From positions 124,001 through 188,000 of the forward strand of contig JADJEQ010000005.1 of assembly GCA_016709025.1 (NCBI GenBank): DNA of 64,000 nucleotides, given 5' to 3'. This DNA comes from Bacteroidales bacterium (lineage in GTDB: Bacteria > Bacteroidota > Bacteroidia > Bacteroidales > Lentimicrobiaceae). Position 1 is the first letter of the stretch, and each line of letters starts with the position of its first letter. Position numbers and translations under genes: made by a program. This document shows, in pieces, positions 28,001 to 35,441 of this stretch. Below the pieces are notes generated by a model. The model saw nothing but the letters and a program-made list of their open reading frames with translations, had not been told where the DNA came from and made no database searches.

Positions 28001-28108
28001 ATGTCAAGGATCTGGGAGTATGGCCGTAAATTCAATCAGAAGCAATTGCTCGAAGAATTTAAGTCACAAATGATGATTCCTGATGAATATATGGATCTGT
28101 TTAATTAG
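25034..28108 (+). CDS. DUF2723 multi-pass membrane protein with soluble C-terminus
   Basis: The 1024-aa protein opens with the DUF2723 signature W-W-D-C-G-E-Y-I-A-T-A and G-H-P-P-G-A-P (about 35-55). Roughly a dozen membrane helices follow in the first 300 and between about 510 and 630 residues. A soluble C-terminal half contains a TPR-like helical region near the end (about 895-990). The acidic D-C-G-E motif in the first luminal loop resembles GT-C-fold glycosyltransferases that use lipid-linked sugars, so a periplasmic glycosyl-transfer role is plausible but not proven. It is a single-gene unit with a terminator after it. Confidence 0.85.
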   Translation: MKNFKQLNNIFGWFSFLVAAVVYTLTIEPTASWWDCGEYIATAFKLQVGHPPGAPLFQMAGRFFSLFAMGNNQYVAMMVNLMSAMVSAFTILFLFWTITHMAKKLLPTDQEMTTGQMFAVLGAGLVGALTYTFSDSFWFSAVEGEVYAMSSFFTAIVFWAILKWEEQSDQKHSIRWIVFIAYLVGLSIGVHLLNLLAIPAIAFVYYYKKYKPGTKGILVTAAISVFLLVFIMYVIIPWVVDLSAKFELFFVNKIGLPFNSGTVFYFMVIIGLLIFGIHYTRKKGKLIANTAILALTFILIGYSSFLMLVIRANANTPINENNPDDAISLLSYLNREQYGSWPIFYGQYYNAPLDAKNPYSDGNPVYIRDSKKGKYVITDPRKSADPNYDRKFSTIFPRMHSAQENHIKAYQSWGKIQGVPVTATNNDGETETLMKPTFTENLRFFFRYQLGHMYFRYFMWNFAGRQNDVEGHGGISDGNWLSGITFLDEWRLGKQSDLPQSMNNPARNNYFLLPLILGMVGMFFHFNRNYKDGVIVALLFFMTGIAIVLYLNQTPFQPRERDYAYTGSFYAFAIWIGLGVMSLYDFLSKKASPVVSAAVVTLGCVVLVPGIMAAENWDDHNRSNKYAARDFAANYLNSCDPNAILITNGDNDTFPLWYAQEVEGLRTDIRVVNYMLASGDWYVHQLARKIYNSEPLRLTLTPEQYNKGINEFIPFVDRGGGQQFELKEIIDFIADESERSKVTLQSGESINYFPVRKVRLTVDSAKAVRNGIVPSYMADSIVPVVEWEIKSNYLYKNDLMLLDFLASNNWERPLYFASPSSVSKVLAIDKYCHQTGVVYKFIPVVADDYIPGLGGVDTKASYDILMNKCKWGNLNQPGVYIDRESYRNSMMHKQNFMRLAQALVNKGKNTEAIAVADRCIKEFPNEKMTFDYYMLPLAEVYYLAGDTVRANNFMKTVAGIYIGNLTYYASVSPEFSNYYQDDKMQSYAVMSRIWEYGRKFNQKQLLEEFKSQMMIPDEYMDLFN

Positions 28109-28154
28109 GATTCAGCGATTACTCTGAATCCAGATAATTTAACAATTATAAAAG

Positions 28155-28185
28155 AATCCCGGTGCTGTTCGTTCCGGGATTTTGT
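28155..28185 (+). terminator. Terminator of the DUF2723 gene
   Basis: aatcccgg (28155-28162) and ccgggatt (28174-28181) form a perfect 8-bp stem with an 11-nt loop, followed by ttttg. Confidence 0.7.
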
Positions 28186-28288
28186 CTTTGATTCTGAATG
28201 GGATTTTGTAAAGATGAAATAGACCCTATACGCTGATGCATTTTGGAAGCAGGAATTGACTTTATGCACAAACGCCAAAACCAATATA

Positions 28289-29254
28289 ATGAGAAAGCTA
28301 TTTGAATTCAGTAGAGTGGCGAGTGTTATTATTGCATTTGGAATTTTTATAACATTTTCTACATGCAAAAAAGATGAGGTTAAAAATGCACCTATTGCTT
28401 CATTAACAGCAACCCCAACATCCGGAACAATTCCTTTGACAGTTAGCTTTTCTGACCAATCAACCAACAGCCCAAAAAGCTGGCTCTGGAACTTTGGGGA
28501 TGGTACCTTTAGCACACTTCAGAATCCTGGTCATATTTTCAGCGAGGTAGGAACCTATACAGTGCAGTTGACAGTAACGAATAATTATGGCTCTGATACT
28601 GTGCAAAAGACCAATTACATTTATGTTACCAATTCCGACGGCACCGGCACAGTTACCGATATTGATGGTAATGTTTACCAGACCCTAGAAATTGGAACAC
28701 AAGTATGGATGGCCGAAAATCTGAAAGTAACCCACTATCGCAATGGGGAAGCAGTACTTAATATAAATGGAGACAGAGAATGGTTTTACAATACTTCAGG
28801 TGCCTACTGCTGGTACAGCAATGATATAAGTTGGAAAGATGTTTATGGCGCCTTGTACAGCTGGTTTGCGGTGGTTGACAGCCAGCAGCTTTGCCCGGCA
28901 GGCTGGCATATCCCAACCGATGCAGAATGGACAATCTTAACTGAATACATGGGCGGTGAAGACGAAGCCGGTGGCAAATTGAAAAGCACACGCACCGCAC
29001 CCGATGCCCATCCAAGGTGGGATTCTCCAAATGCAGGCGCTACCAACATAAGTGGCTTTTCAGGTGTTCCTGGCGGCTACCGCGACTTCGATGGTACGTT
29101 CAACTACCGTGGTCGGTACAGCATCTTCTGGAGTACCACTGACTACAGTTCGACCTACGCCTGGCACCACTACCTGAATTATAATACCAGACAAGTCTAC
29201 AGGGGCTATACCGATAAGCGAAATGGGTATTCTGTCCGTTGCCTCAGGGACTAA
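28289..29254 (+). CDS. PKD and FISUMP-domain lipoprotein
   Basis: Counted from the ATG at 28289 the protein has 321 residues. Its lipobox is F-S-T-C (Cys26). A PKD domain (about 32-112) carries the W-N-F-G-D-G motif (68-73). A FISUMP domain fills the rest (about 118-321: V-W-M-A-E-N-L-K, L-C-P-A-G-W-H-I-P-T, Y-S-V-R-C-L). This architecture is common on Bacteroidota surface lipoproteins, and the function is unknown. An upstream start at 28256 would spoil the lipoprotein signal, so I reject it. The gene follows the terminator of the DUF2723 gene. Confidence 0.85.
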   Translation: MRKLFEFSRVASVIIAFGIFITFSTCKKDEVKNAPIASLTATPTSGTIPLTVSFSDQSTNSPKSWLWNFGDGTFSTLQNPGHIFSEVGTYTVQLTVTNNYGSDTVQKTNYIYVTNSDGTGTVTDIDGNVYQTLEIGTQVWMAENLKVTHYRNGEAVLNINGDREWFYNTSGAYCWYSNDISWKDVYGALYSWFAVVDSQQLCPAGWHIPTDAEWTILTEYMGGEDEAGGKLKSTRTAPDAHPRWDSPNAGATNISGFSGVPGGYRDFDGTFNYRGRYSIFWSTTDYSSTYAWHHYLNYNTRQVYRGYTDKRNGYSVRCLRD

Positions 29255-29738
29255 GGTGAGGCATGTGCGTGAACCAACGAATAGCATACCCAAATCTACT
29301 ATAGAACAATCAAAGAATCCCTGGTTATACTATGCGATGGCCGATAGCAATAATTGATCTGCGAAGAATTTTGATAGGAGTGCTAATATCACCAAAAAAT
29401 AGTTTATACCTTAGGTCTCGACTCCGCCCGAACAGCGGGTAAGGGTTGGTGCTGTTTATACCTTAGGTTTCGGCTCTACTGGAACTGCGGGTGAAGTGGT
29501 GCTGTTTATACCTTCAGTCTCGGCTCCGCTCGACCTCCGGGTGAGGTGGTGGAGTTATTCCTTAGGTCTTTATACCGCTCGAATAGAACTTTAGGAGAGT
29601 TTATCAGAAGTGCCAGAGATCGGGCGAAGTAGCCGGTGGTCGAGAGATGTCGAGACCATCCGGTGGGTCATCAAGGGTAAGTATAGATGAGAAATAAAGT
29701 AACTGTTGGTCGAGCGAAGTCGGGACCATCCGGCCAAC
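29255..29738. other. Repeat-bearing intergenic region
   Basis: This 484-bp gap has no gene. It contains the 50-52-bp tandem repeat (29402-29580) and two diverged copies of a ggtcgag(cg)a(a/t)gtcg(a/g)gaccatccgg motif at about 29637-29662 and 29708-29733. The latter reaches the lgt stop codon. Confidence 0.7.
29402..29580. repeat. Degenerate 50-52-bp tandem repeat
   Basis: Units start with gtttatacctta at 29402, 29454 and 29504, and with a diverged copy at about 29554. Each contains a segment like ggtctcgactccgc and a gcgggtgaggtggtg-like end. The copies have diverged clearly, unlike the 83-bp array. Confidence 0.75.
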
Positions 29739-30536
29739 TTAATTTGTTACTTTCTTACGTTTAGTATAAATCAAGAGAGCAATCCCCGCCAAAATGAACG
29801 GAACACTCAACCATTGCCCCATATTCAGCGCCATGGTCTGTTCAAAAGCAACCTGGGGTTCTTTCACAAATTCGATCAGGAACCGCACACCAAACAGAAC
29901 AATTAAAAAGATCCCGAATATGGTGCCTTCGTTCATGGTTTTGTAATTCTTACGGTAATATGCGAGTAAGGCAAAGAATAATATAAGGTAGCTCAATGCC
30001 TCATAAATCTGGGTTGGATGCCGGGGATCTGCCTGTCCGTCACGGACAAAAATAAAACCCCATGGGAGCGAGGTGAAATGACCGTAGATCTCGCTGTTCA
30101 TCAGGTTGCCCATCCTGATAAAGCAACCGCCCAATGCAACAACAATCACCACCCTGTCGAGGGTCCACAGGTAGGTTTTGCCTGTTTGTCTGACAAATAA
30201 AATCAGCGCTAAAAGAATACCGATGGCTGCTCCGTGGCTGGCAAGTCCGCCTTCCCAGATTTTCAGAATACTAATGGGGTCGCGCAGGTATGATTGTGGC
30301 TCGTAAAAGAATACGTGACCAAGCCGGGCACCTACAACTGTTCCGATCACTACATAGGTTGCCAGCCTGTCGAGCATTTCTGTCTTAAGACCCTCACGTT
30401 TAAACACCTGTTTCTCAAGAATAAGGTAGCCCAGGTAAAAGGCAAGAGCGAAAAACAGTCCGTACCATCTGATCTGAAGAGCACCTAGTTTAAAAATCAG
30501 TGGACTGACATCCCAGGTAATTTGTTGTAGCATCAT
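29739..30536 (-). CDS. lgt: Prolipoprotein diacylglyceryl transferase
   Basis: The 265-aa polytopic membrane protein attaches diacylglycerol to the lipobox Cys of prolipoproteins, the first step in lipoprotein maturation. Family landmarks are I-R-W-Y-G-L (22-27), G-G-L-A-S-H-G with His101, the essential R-M-G-N-L-M-N-S-E motif (Arg141-Glu149) and H-P-T-Q-I-Y-E (about 172-178). There are about seven helices. The many lipoproteins in this window depend on it. It is probably a single gene, separated from the glycosyltransferase gene by 62 bp. Confidence 0.95.
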   Translation of the reverse strand: MMLQQITWDVSPLIFKLGALQIRWYGLFFALAFYLGYLILEKQVFKREGLKTEMLDRLATYVVIGTVVGARLGHVFFYEPQSYLRDPISILKIWEGGLASHGAAIGILLALILFVRQTGKTYLWTLDRVVIVVALGGCFIRMGNLMNSEIYGHFTSLPWGFIFVRDGQADPRHPTQIYEALSYLILFFALLAYYRKNYKTMNEGTIFGIFLIVLFGVRFLIEFVKEPQVAFEQTMALNMGQWLSVPFILAGIALLIYTKRKKVTN

Positions 30537-30598
30537 TGTTAAGTCGGTTTACTCCACAAAAGTAATATTTTTAATTCTACTTTCCTGTATCCGGCCGG

Positions 30599-31705
30599 TT
30601 AAGAGAGTGATTCCTTCAACTTCCTGAGGACATTCCCGATCGCTCCGGTATATTTTGGTTTTGCCATGTATGAAAGGCTTTGTTTGATCAATTCAATTTG
30701 AAACAAGGCTTTCCCGATATTCATCTCATTCTGATTGCAGGAAACGTGGTAACCTTTCTCAACCAGCGACCGGGCAAGGTACTCCTGCTCCGTTTGTCCG
30801 GGGGTAGGTATCAGTATGGCTCTGTTGCCGGTGCATGCAATATCCATGAGTGTTGAATAACCAGGGCGGCTGACAACAACAGGTTTATGGGTAAGGATGC
30901 CTTGCATCTGCCCTGCACTAAGGTGATCGGCTACATCGAGATTACTCCTTAAGTTGGTAATCCTCATTTCACCTGGAATTCCCCTGATGATCAGGCATTT
31001 TTTCCCCTCAACCGGCAACTGCCCGAGCAGTTTGTTTTCGAAAACTGCCCGCTGTGGCTCAGGACCTGACACAATGGCTACCAGGTCATATTGTTTTTCA
31101 GCCCTGATAAATTCCTTCCGGTCGAAGCGGCTCAGAAGACCTATATAAACTGCATTTTTAGGAATGCCTTTGCCATGCGATAGAATGCCAGATAAATTGT
31201 TATCCCCATCCTCATCAGGAATCCAGCATTCATCATATTTTTCTGCAAAGTACTTCACACCTGCATGAAGTATCGGTTCGGCGAATTTTAAGAACTCCGG
31301 CGCGATTATATTTAATTGGTGTGTCATGAAAACGGAATATACTTTGCGGTTCCATAAGCCATACCTGTTGTCTGAAATTATCCCGTCGATTCTGTATTTG
31401 AATATTATATTGCGAAGTTGATAATGTTCTCTGAGTATGCGTAAAGCCAGGCGGGGTGCACCGAAGAAGACTTTATAACCGGCCCCTGTTTTATTGCCAT
31501 ATTTTATTTTATATCCCGGAAAATTTATCCATTCCATTTCCGGAAATTCTGTCCTCAACAGGTTAAGCTGGGGGCCAGCAGCCGCCAACACAACGGTTGC
31601 ACCGGCAGAGTCCAGCTCTCTGATCAGGGGGATGCAACGGGTTGCATGACCGAGTCCCCAGTCGAGCGGGCAAACCAGAATTCTTGGTGACCGGGCTTTG
31701 AACAT
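30599..31705 (-). CDS. Glycosyltransferase, MurG/GT-B-like
   Basis: Counted from the ATG at 31705 (M-F-K-A-R-S-P-R) the protein has 368 residues. It has a GT-B-type N-terminus, R-I-L-V-C-P-L-D-W-G-L-G-H-A-T-R (about 8-23), which binds an acceptor or nucleotide sugar, and a C-terminal donor-binding region with V-V-V-S-R-P-G-Y-S-T and P-T-P-G-Q-T-E-Q-E-Y-L-A-R (about 285-330). It resembles uncharacterised GT28-like transferases rather than MurG itself. The ORF is open for 28 further codons upstream without family-like sequence. It is divergent from dprA with an 82-bp shared promoter region. Confidence 0.82.
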   Translation of the reverse strand: MFKARSPRILVCPLDWGLGHATRCIPLIRELDSAGATVVLAAAGPQLNLLRTEFPEMEWINFPGYKIKYGNKTGAGYKVFFGAPRLALRILREHYQLRNIIFKYRIDGIISDNRYGLWNRKVYSVFMTHQLNIIAPEFLKFAEPILHAGVKYFAEKYDECWIPDEDGDNNLSGILSHGKGIPKNAVYIGLLSRFDRKEFIRAEKQYDLVAIVSGPEPQRAVFENKLLGQLPVEGKKCLIIRGIPGEMRITNLRSNLDVADHLSAGQMQGILTHKPVVVSRPGYSTLMDIACTGNRAILIPTPGQTEQEYLARSLVEKGYHVSCNQNEMNIGKALFQIELIKQSLSYMAKPKYTGAIGNVLRKLKESLS

Positions 31706-31787
31706 GCTTTTTTTGCAAAGGTAATAACACGGTTTGCATATATCCGCATATATTTCAAAATTAACGAAAAGTTCATAAATTAGCAAC

Positions 31788-32903
31788 ATGCCATTTACAG
31801 ACGATAAGACCCTTCAGTACCAGATCGCCATTACCCTGTTGCCGGGAGTAGGGGACATCAATGCCCGCAAACTTATTGCTTTCACCGGCAGTCCTGAGGC
31901 CGTATTCGCTGAAAAGCGGGCCAATCTGATGCGGATACCGGGCATGGGTCAGGGTACTGTGAATCTTATAATGGCTAACCGCCAGGTGCTTGATCGGGCA
32001 GCCAGGGAGGTTGAGTTTATCAGAAAATACAATATCAATACAACTTTTTTCACTGAAGCAGACTATCCTGAACGACTGAAACAATGTGTTGACAGCCCGG
32101 TGCTCATCTTTACGCTTGGAAATGCTGACCTTGGTAGTACCCGGATAGTCAGCGTGGTTGGTACACGAAGGGCAACCGAATACGGAAAGGAAATATGCCG
32201 CAAACTAATTAACGGGTTGGCTTTGCAAAACGTGCTCATTGTGAGTGGTTTGGCCTATGGAATTGATACCTGTGCGCATAAAGCAGCGCTCGATGAAGGG
32301 CTTCAAACGGTGGGGGTTTTGGCCCATGGTTTCGACCGGGTATATCCACCGCTGAATAAATCGCTGGCTCAACGCATGTTAAGTCAGGGTGGGCTGGTAA
32401 CGGAATTTATCAGCGAAACGAATCCCGACAGGGAAAATTTCCCCAAAAGAAACAGGGTTATTGCCGGTCTGGCCGATGCCACTATAGTGATAGAAGCCGG
32501 GGTGAAAGGTGGGGCACTGATAACCGCGGATATTGCAAACTCTTATAACCGCGATGTTTTTGCAGTACCGGGCCGGATAGGTGACCCGGTTTCAGAAGGA
32601 TGTAATAACCTGATAAAAACAAACCGCGCTGCCCTGGTTCAGTCGGCTGCCGATATCTGTTACATTATGGGATGGGATAAGCAAAAGCCCAGGCAGATTC
32701 CTGCCCAGAGAAGCCTGTTCATCAATCTTGACCCGGATCAGGAAACAGTTGTAGCCATTCTGAATGAGCATGGAGATTGCAGCTTCGATAAAATATGCCT
32801 GTCCTCTGGGCTTCAGACAAGTAAAGTTGTCTCCGCCTTGCTGGGTCTTGAATTTGAAGGATTGATCAAGTGCCTGCCGGGAAAAATTTACCGGTTAATA
32901 TGA
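31788..32903 (+). CDS. dprA: DNA-processing protein DprA
   Basis: The 371-aa protein has an N-terminal helix-hairpin-helix-like region (about 10-60: L-L-P-G-V-G-D-I-N-A-R-K-L) and the DprA Rossmann domain with V-G-T-R-R-A-T-E-Y-G, S-G-L-A-Y-G-I-D (about 160-170) and F-P-K-R-N-R-V-I-A-G-L. A winged-helix C-terminus (about 315-371) follows. DprA binds incoming single-stranded DNA and loads RecA in natural transformation. With RadA also present, the cell may be transformable, but no uptake genes are in view. Its 3' end overlaps the convergent PrsW-like gene by 9 bp. Confidence 0.95.
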   Translation: MPFTDDKTLQYQIAITLLPGVGDINARKLIAFTGSPEAVFAEKRANLMRIPGMGQGTVNLIMANRQVLDRAAREVEFIRKYNINTTFFTEADYPERLKQCVDSPVLIFTLGNADLGSTRIVSVVGTRRATEYGKEICRKLINGLALQNVLIVSGLAYGIDTCAHKAALDEGLQTVGVLAHGFDRVYPPLNKSLAQRMLSQGGLVTEFISETNPDRENFPKRNRVIAGLADATIVIEAGVKGGALITADIANSYNRDVFAVPGRIGDPVSEGCNNLIKTNRAALVQSAADICYIMGWDKQKPRQIPAQRSLFINLDPDQETVVAILNEHGDCSFDKICLSSGLQTSKVVSALLGLEFEGLIKCLPGKIYRLI

Positions 32904-33557
32904 TTCTGCGATAATTTGTTTGCTTTTAAAAATCAGGATGCCCACCACAAAGACAGCACCGAGTGCAAACAGCCAGAAAAGCGTTACATCCTGTGTCAAT
33001 AGTGTGAACCGGTAAATTCCATGAAAGAATATGGTAGCTATAAGTCCGGTCATGGAGTCGATAAATAGATTTTTACGCAATTTACCCATACCAACAAAAA
33101 AGCCCATAATGATTCCGAGGATGGCGTTCATAGGCCCTATTGACAGGAAATAAACATTGTCGGCACCGCTTCTATCTGAAAAGTAAGCGTGGTATACCGC
33201 AAAAATGGTTGCCAGGCCCATGGCAACAGCAACTGAAAAATGTATACCAGGGTTAGGACCAGAAAATTGAATTTTCCTGGCCAGTGAGAATCTTAAAGGC
33301 AAAAATTTGCAGACTTCAATTACAAAAGCATTGACAACGAATGAGTAGGCGATCATCCGGCGGATGCTTCTTGCCCCGTCTATCTGCATATAGTGCGCTG
33401 CCTGATCAGCAAGTATAACCGGTATTGAAAACAGGCAACCCCAGAAAAATGCTTTGATGAGTAAATTAAAGTCACTTCCCGGGATCCTGTATTTAAGATA
33501 GAGTAAAAAAAACAAAAAAATCAGGGGGGAGATCAGCAATCCTACAATGGTTACCAT
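32895..33557 (-). CDS. PrsW-like polytopic membrane protein
   Basis: The 220-aa protein has about eight helices and the size of PrsW-type intramembrane proteases. The family active site is normally E-E-x-x-K. Here the match is V-I-E-V-C-K (about residues 80-85), so the first Glu is Ile. Conserved-looking features remain in G-L-A-T-I-F-A-V-Y-H and F-H-G (about 185). It may be a non-catalytic relative or a divergent protease. It converges on dprA with a 9-bp overlap and has no obvious partner gene. Confidence 0.55.
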   Translation of the reverse strand: MVTIVGLLISPLIFLFFLLYLKYRIPGSDFNLLIKAFFWGCLFSIPVILADQAAHYMQIDGARSIRRMIAYSFVVNAFVIEVCKFLPLRFSLARKIQFSGPNPGIHFSVAVAMGLATIFAVYHAYFSDRSGADNVYFLSIGPMNAILGIIMGFFVGMGKLRKNLFIDSMTGLIATIFFHGIYRFTLLTQDVTLFWLFALGAVFVVGILIFKSKQIIAESY

Positions 33558-33734
33558 ACATGAATTTTTAATAAAAATTGTTGATTAGTAGCAGAATTCC
33601 CGGTCCTGCTTTAATTTCGAATGTCTGTATGCGGGTATGGAATAGTGGTCTTTGTAGAACTAGTGTAAAACAAATATATGAATATTTCGTAATTTTACAA
33701 TCTCCACCAAATTATTTTAACGCTAAAATCAGAT

Positions 33735-33998
33735 ATGATTGAAGTCAGGAAGATTTCTGAAGAGGAAATCAGTCAAAAGCAAATCAGAAGCTGGCCCGTC
33801 TGGGAGAAAGAAGTATCGCGTTTCCCAACTACTTACGAGGAAGAAGAATGGTGCTATTTTCTTGAAGGCGAAGTTGTAATTGAATCTAAGACAGGTAAAT
33901 ATGAAATTGAACCCGGTGATTTTGTTATTTTTAAGTCCGGTCTCGAATGCATCTGGGATATACGGAAACCGGTTCGCAAACACTATAAATTCCTGTAA
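33735..33998 (+). CDS. Small cupin-domain protein
   Basis: The 87-aa protein is a single cupin of the Cupin_3 (DUF861/EutQ-like) type: Y-E-E-E-E-W-C-Y-F-L-E-G-E-V-V-I-E (about 34-50) and I-E-P-G-D-F-V-I-F-K-S-G-L-E-C-I-W (57-73). The usual metal-binding His of motif 1 is absent, so metal binding is doubtful. Its stop codon overlaps the rsgA start by one base, so the genes are translationally coupled in a cupin-rsgA-dtd operon. The role is unknown. Confidence 0.85.
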   Translation: MIEVRKISEEEISQKQIRSWPVWEKEVSRFPTTYEEEEWCYFLEGEVVIESKTGKYEIEPGDFVIFKSGLECIWDIRKPVRKHYKFL

Positions 33999-34942
33999 TG
34001 TTGGATAGTTACAGAGGCATTGTCATTCGATCGACCGGAAGCTGGTGTACAGTACTTTCTGATGGCGGAAAGATTACAGAATGTAAATTAAAAGGTAATT
34101 TCAGAATTAAAGGCATCAGATCAACGAATCCGGTTGCGGTAGGCGATAAAGTTGAATTCAGCTTTCAGCAAGACACCGATTTTGGTCTGATCCATATCAT
34201 ATCCCCGAGAAATAACTATATCGTAAGGAAGGCTACCCGTTTGTCGGCCCAGTCGCATATTATTGCTGCCAATATTGACCAGGCAATTGTTATGGTTACC
34301 TTATCCAGGCCGCGCACTTCAACAGGTTTTATTGACCGGTTTCTGGTCACTGCTGAGGCGTACCACATTCCTGCTTTTCTGATATTCAATAAATGCGACC
34401 AGTATTCTGATGAAGAAACCGAAAATCTTGATGAAATGATCCGCTTATACTCAGAACTCGGTTATCCGTGTTATAAAACATCGGCATTATTTTCTCAGGG
34501 CATTGATGAAGTAAACGAATTGCTCATGGGAAAGGTCAGTCTTGTTGCCGGACACTCAGGCGTAGGTAAGACTGCATTGATCAATGTAATTGAGCCAGGA
34601 GTTCTACGCAAAGTCGGCGATATTTCGGAGTATCACAGCAAGGGCAAGCACACAACAACCTTTGCTGAAATGATTCCTTTGTCAAACGGAGGGTTTGTGA
34701 TCGACACGCCCGGCATTAAGGAATTTGGCCTTGTTGATTTTGATAAACAGGAGGTGCCTGAGCGCTTTCCTGAAATGCGGGGGTTGATGCATAAATGCCA
34801 GTTCAATAATTGTACCCATGTTCATGAGCCCGGCTGTGCAGTGAAGGCAGCCCTGGCAAAAGGTACCATCAACCCCACACGCTATTCAAACTACATCAGC
34901 ATTCTGAAAGATGAATATTTCGAGGAAACAGACTGGGATTAA
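33998..34942 (+). CDS. rsgA: Small-ribosomal-subunit biogenesis GTPase RsgA
   Basis: The 314-aa circularly permuted GTPase has an OB fold at about 1-70 and its G motifs in permuted order: G4 N-K-C-D (131-134), G1 G-H-S-G-V-G-K-T (185-192) and G3 D-T-P-G (236-239). The C-terminal zinc finger is Cys267, Cys272, His274, Cys280. RsgA acts in late 30S maturation. It is the middle gene of a cupin-rsgA-dtd operon, sharing one base with the cupin gene and followed 20 bp later by dtd. Confidence 0.95.
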   Translation: MLDSYRGIVIRSTGSWCTVLSDGGKITECKLKGNFRIKGIRSTNPVAVGDKVEFSFQQDTDFGLIHIISPRNNYIVRKATRLSAQSHIIAANIDQAIVMVTLSRPRTSTGFIDRFLVTAEAYHIPAFLIFNKCDQYSDEETENLDEMIRLYSELGYPCYKTSALFSQGIDEVNELLMGKVSLVAGHSGVGKTALINVIEPGVLRKVGDISEYHSKGKHTTTFAEMIPLSNGGFVIDTPGIKEFGLVDFDKQEVPERFPEMRGLMHKCQFNNCTHVHEPGCAVKAALAKGTINPTRYSNYISILKDEYFEETDWD

Positions 34943-34962
34943 CCTCTATCTATAATTTGCTT

Positions 34963-35415
34963 ATGAGAGTTGTAATTCAAAGAGTGAGCAGGGCATCGGT
35001 CAGGAGTTCAGGATTTGGCGAAAACAATATCAGCACCGGGCTGCTCATTTTGCTTGGAATAGAAGAGGCTGATGGTGCTGAGGATGCAGACTGGCTTACC
35101 GGTAAAATAGGCAGGCTCAGGGTATTCGGCGATGAATCGGGTATCATGAATCTTTCGGTTATGGATGTAAAGGGTGAACTATTGGTAATCAGTCAGTTTA
35201 CGCTGCATGCAAGTACAAAAAAAGGGAACAGGCCATCCTATATAAAGGCGGCGCGTCCGGAGCATGCCATCCCTTTATATGAGCAGTTTATTGAAAAGTT
35301 GCGGGCCGAAACCGGACTGAGGGTTGTCAGTGGCTGGTTCGGGGCCGATATGAAGGTTGAATTGATCAACGATGGTCCGGTGACCATTATTATTGATTCC
35401 AGGAACAAGGAATAG
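34963..35415 (+). CDS. dtd: D-aminoacyl-tRNA deacylase
   Basis: The 150-aa protein has the DTD signatures M-R-V-V-I-Q-R-V-S-R-A-S-V, S-Q-F-T-L-H-A and N-D-G-P-V-T-I. It hydrolyses D-amino acids, such as D-Tyr, mischarged on tRNA. The ATG at 34963 is chosen; an upstream in-frame TTG (34957) adds two residues only. It is the last gene of the operon with rsgA. Length and motifs are normal. Confidence 0.95.
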   Translation: MRVVIQRVSRASVRSSGFGENNISTGLLILLGIEEADGAEDADWLTGKIGRLRVFGDESGIMNLSVMDVKGELLVISQFTLHASTKKGNRPSYIKAARPEHAIPLYEQFIEKLRAETGLRVVSGWFGADMKVELINDGPVTIIIDSRNKE

Positions 35416-35441
35416 AAACCGACGCTAAGACCGGTTATTCG

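Noticed and set aside
31706..31789. 28-residue extension of the glycosyltransferase
   Set aside because: It does not resemble the family and it would overlap the dprA start; the Met at 31705 precedes the GT-B motif.
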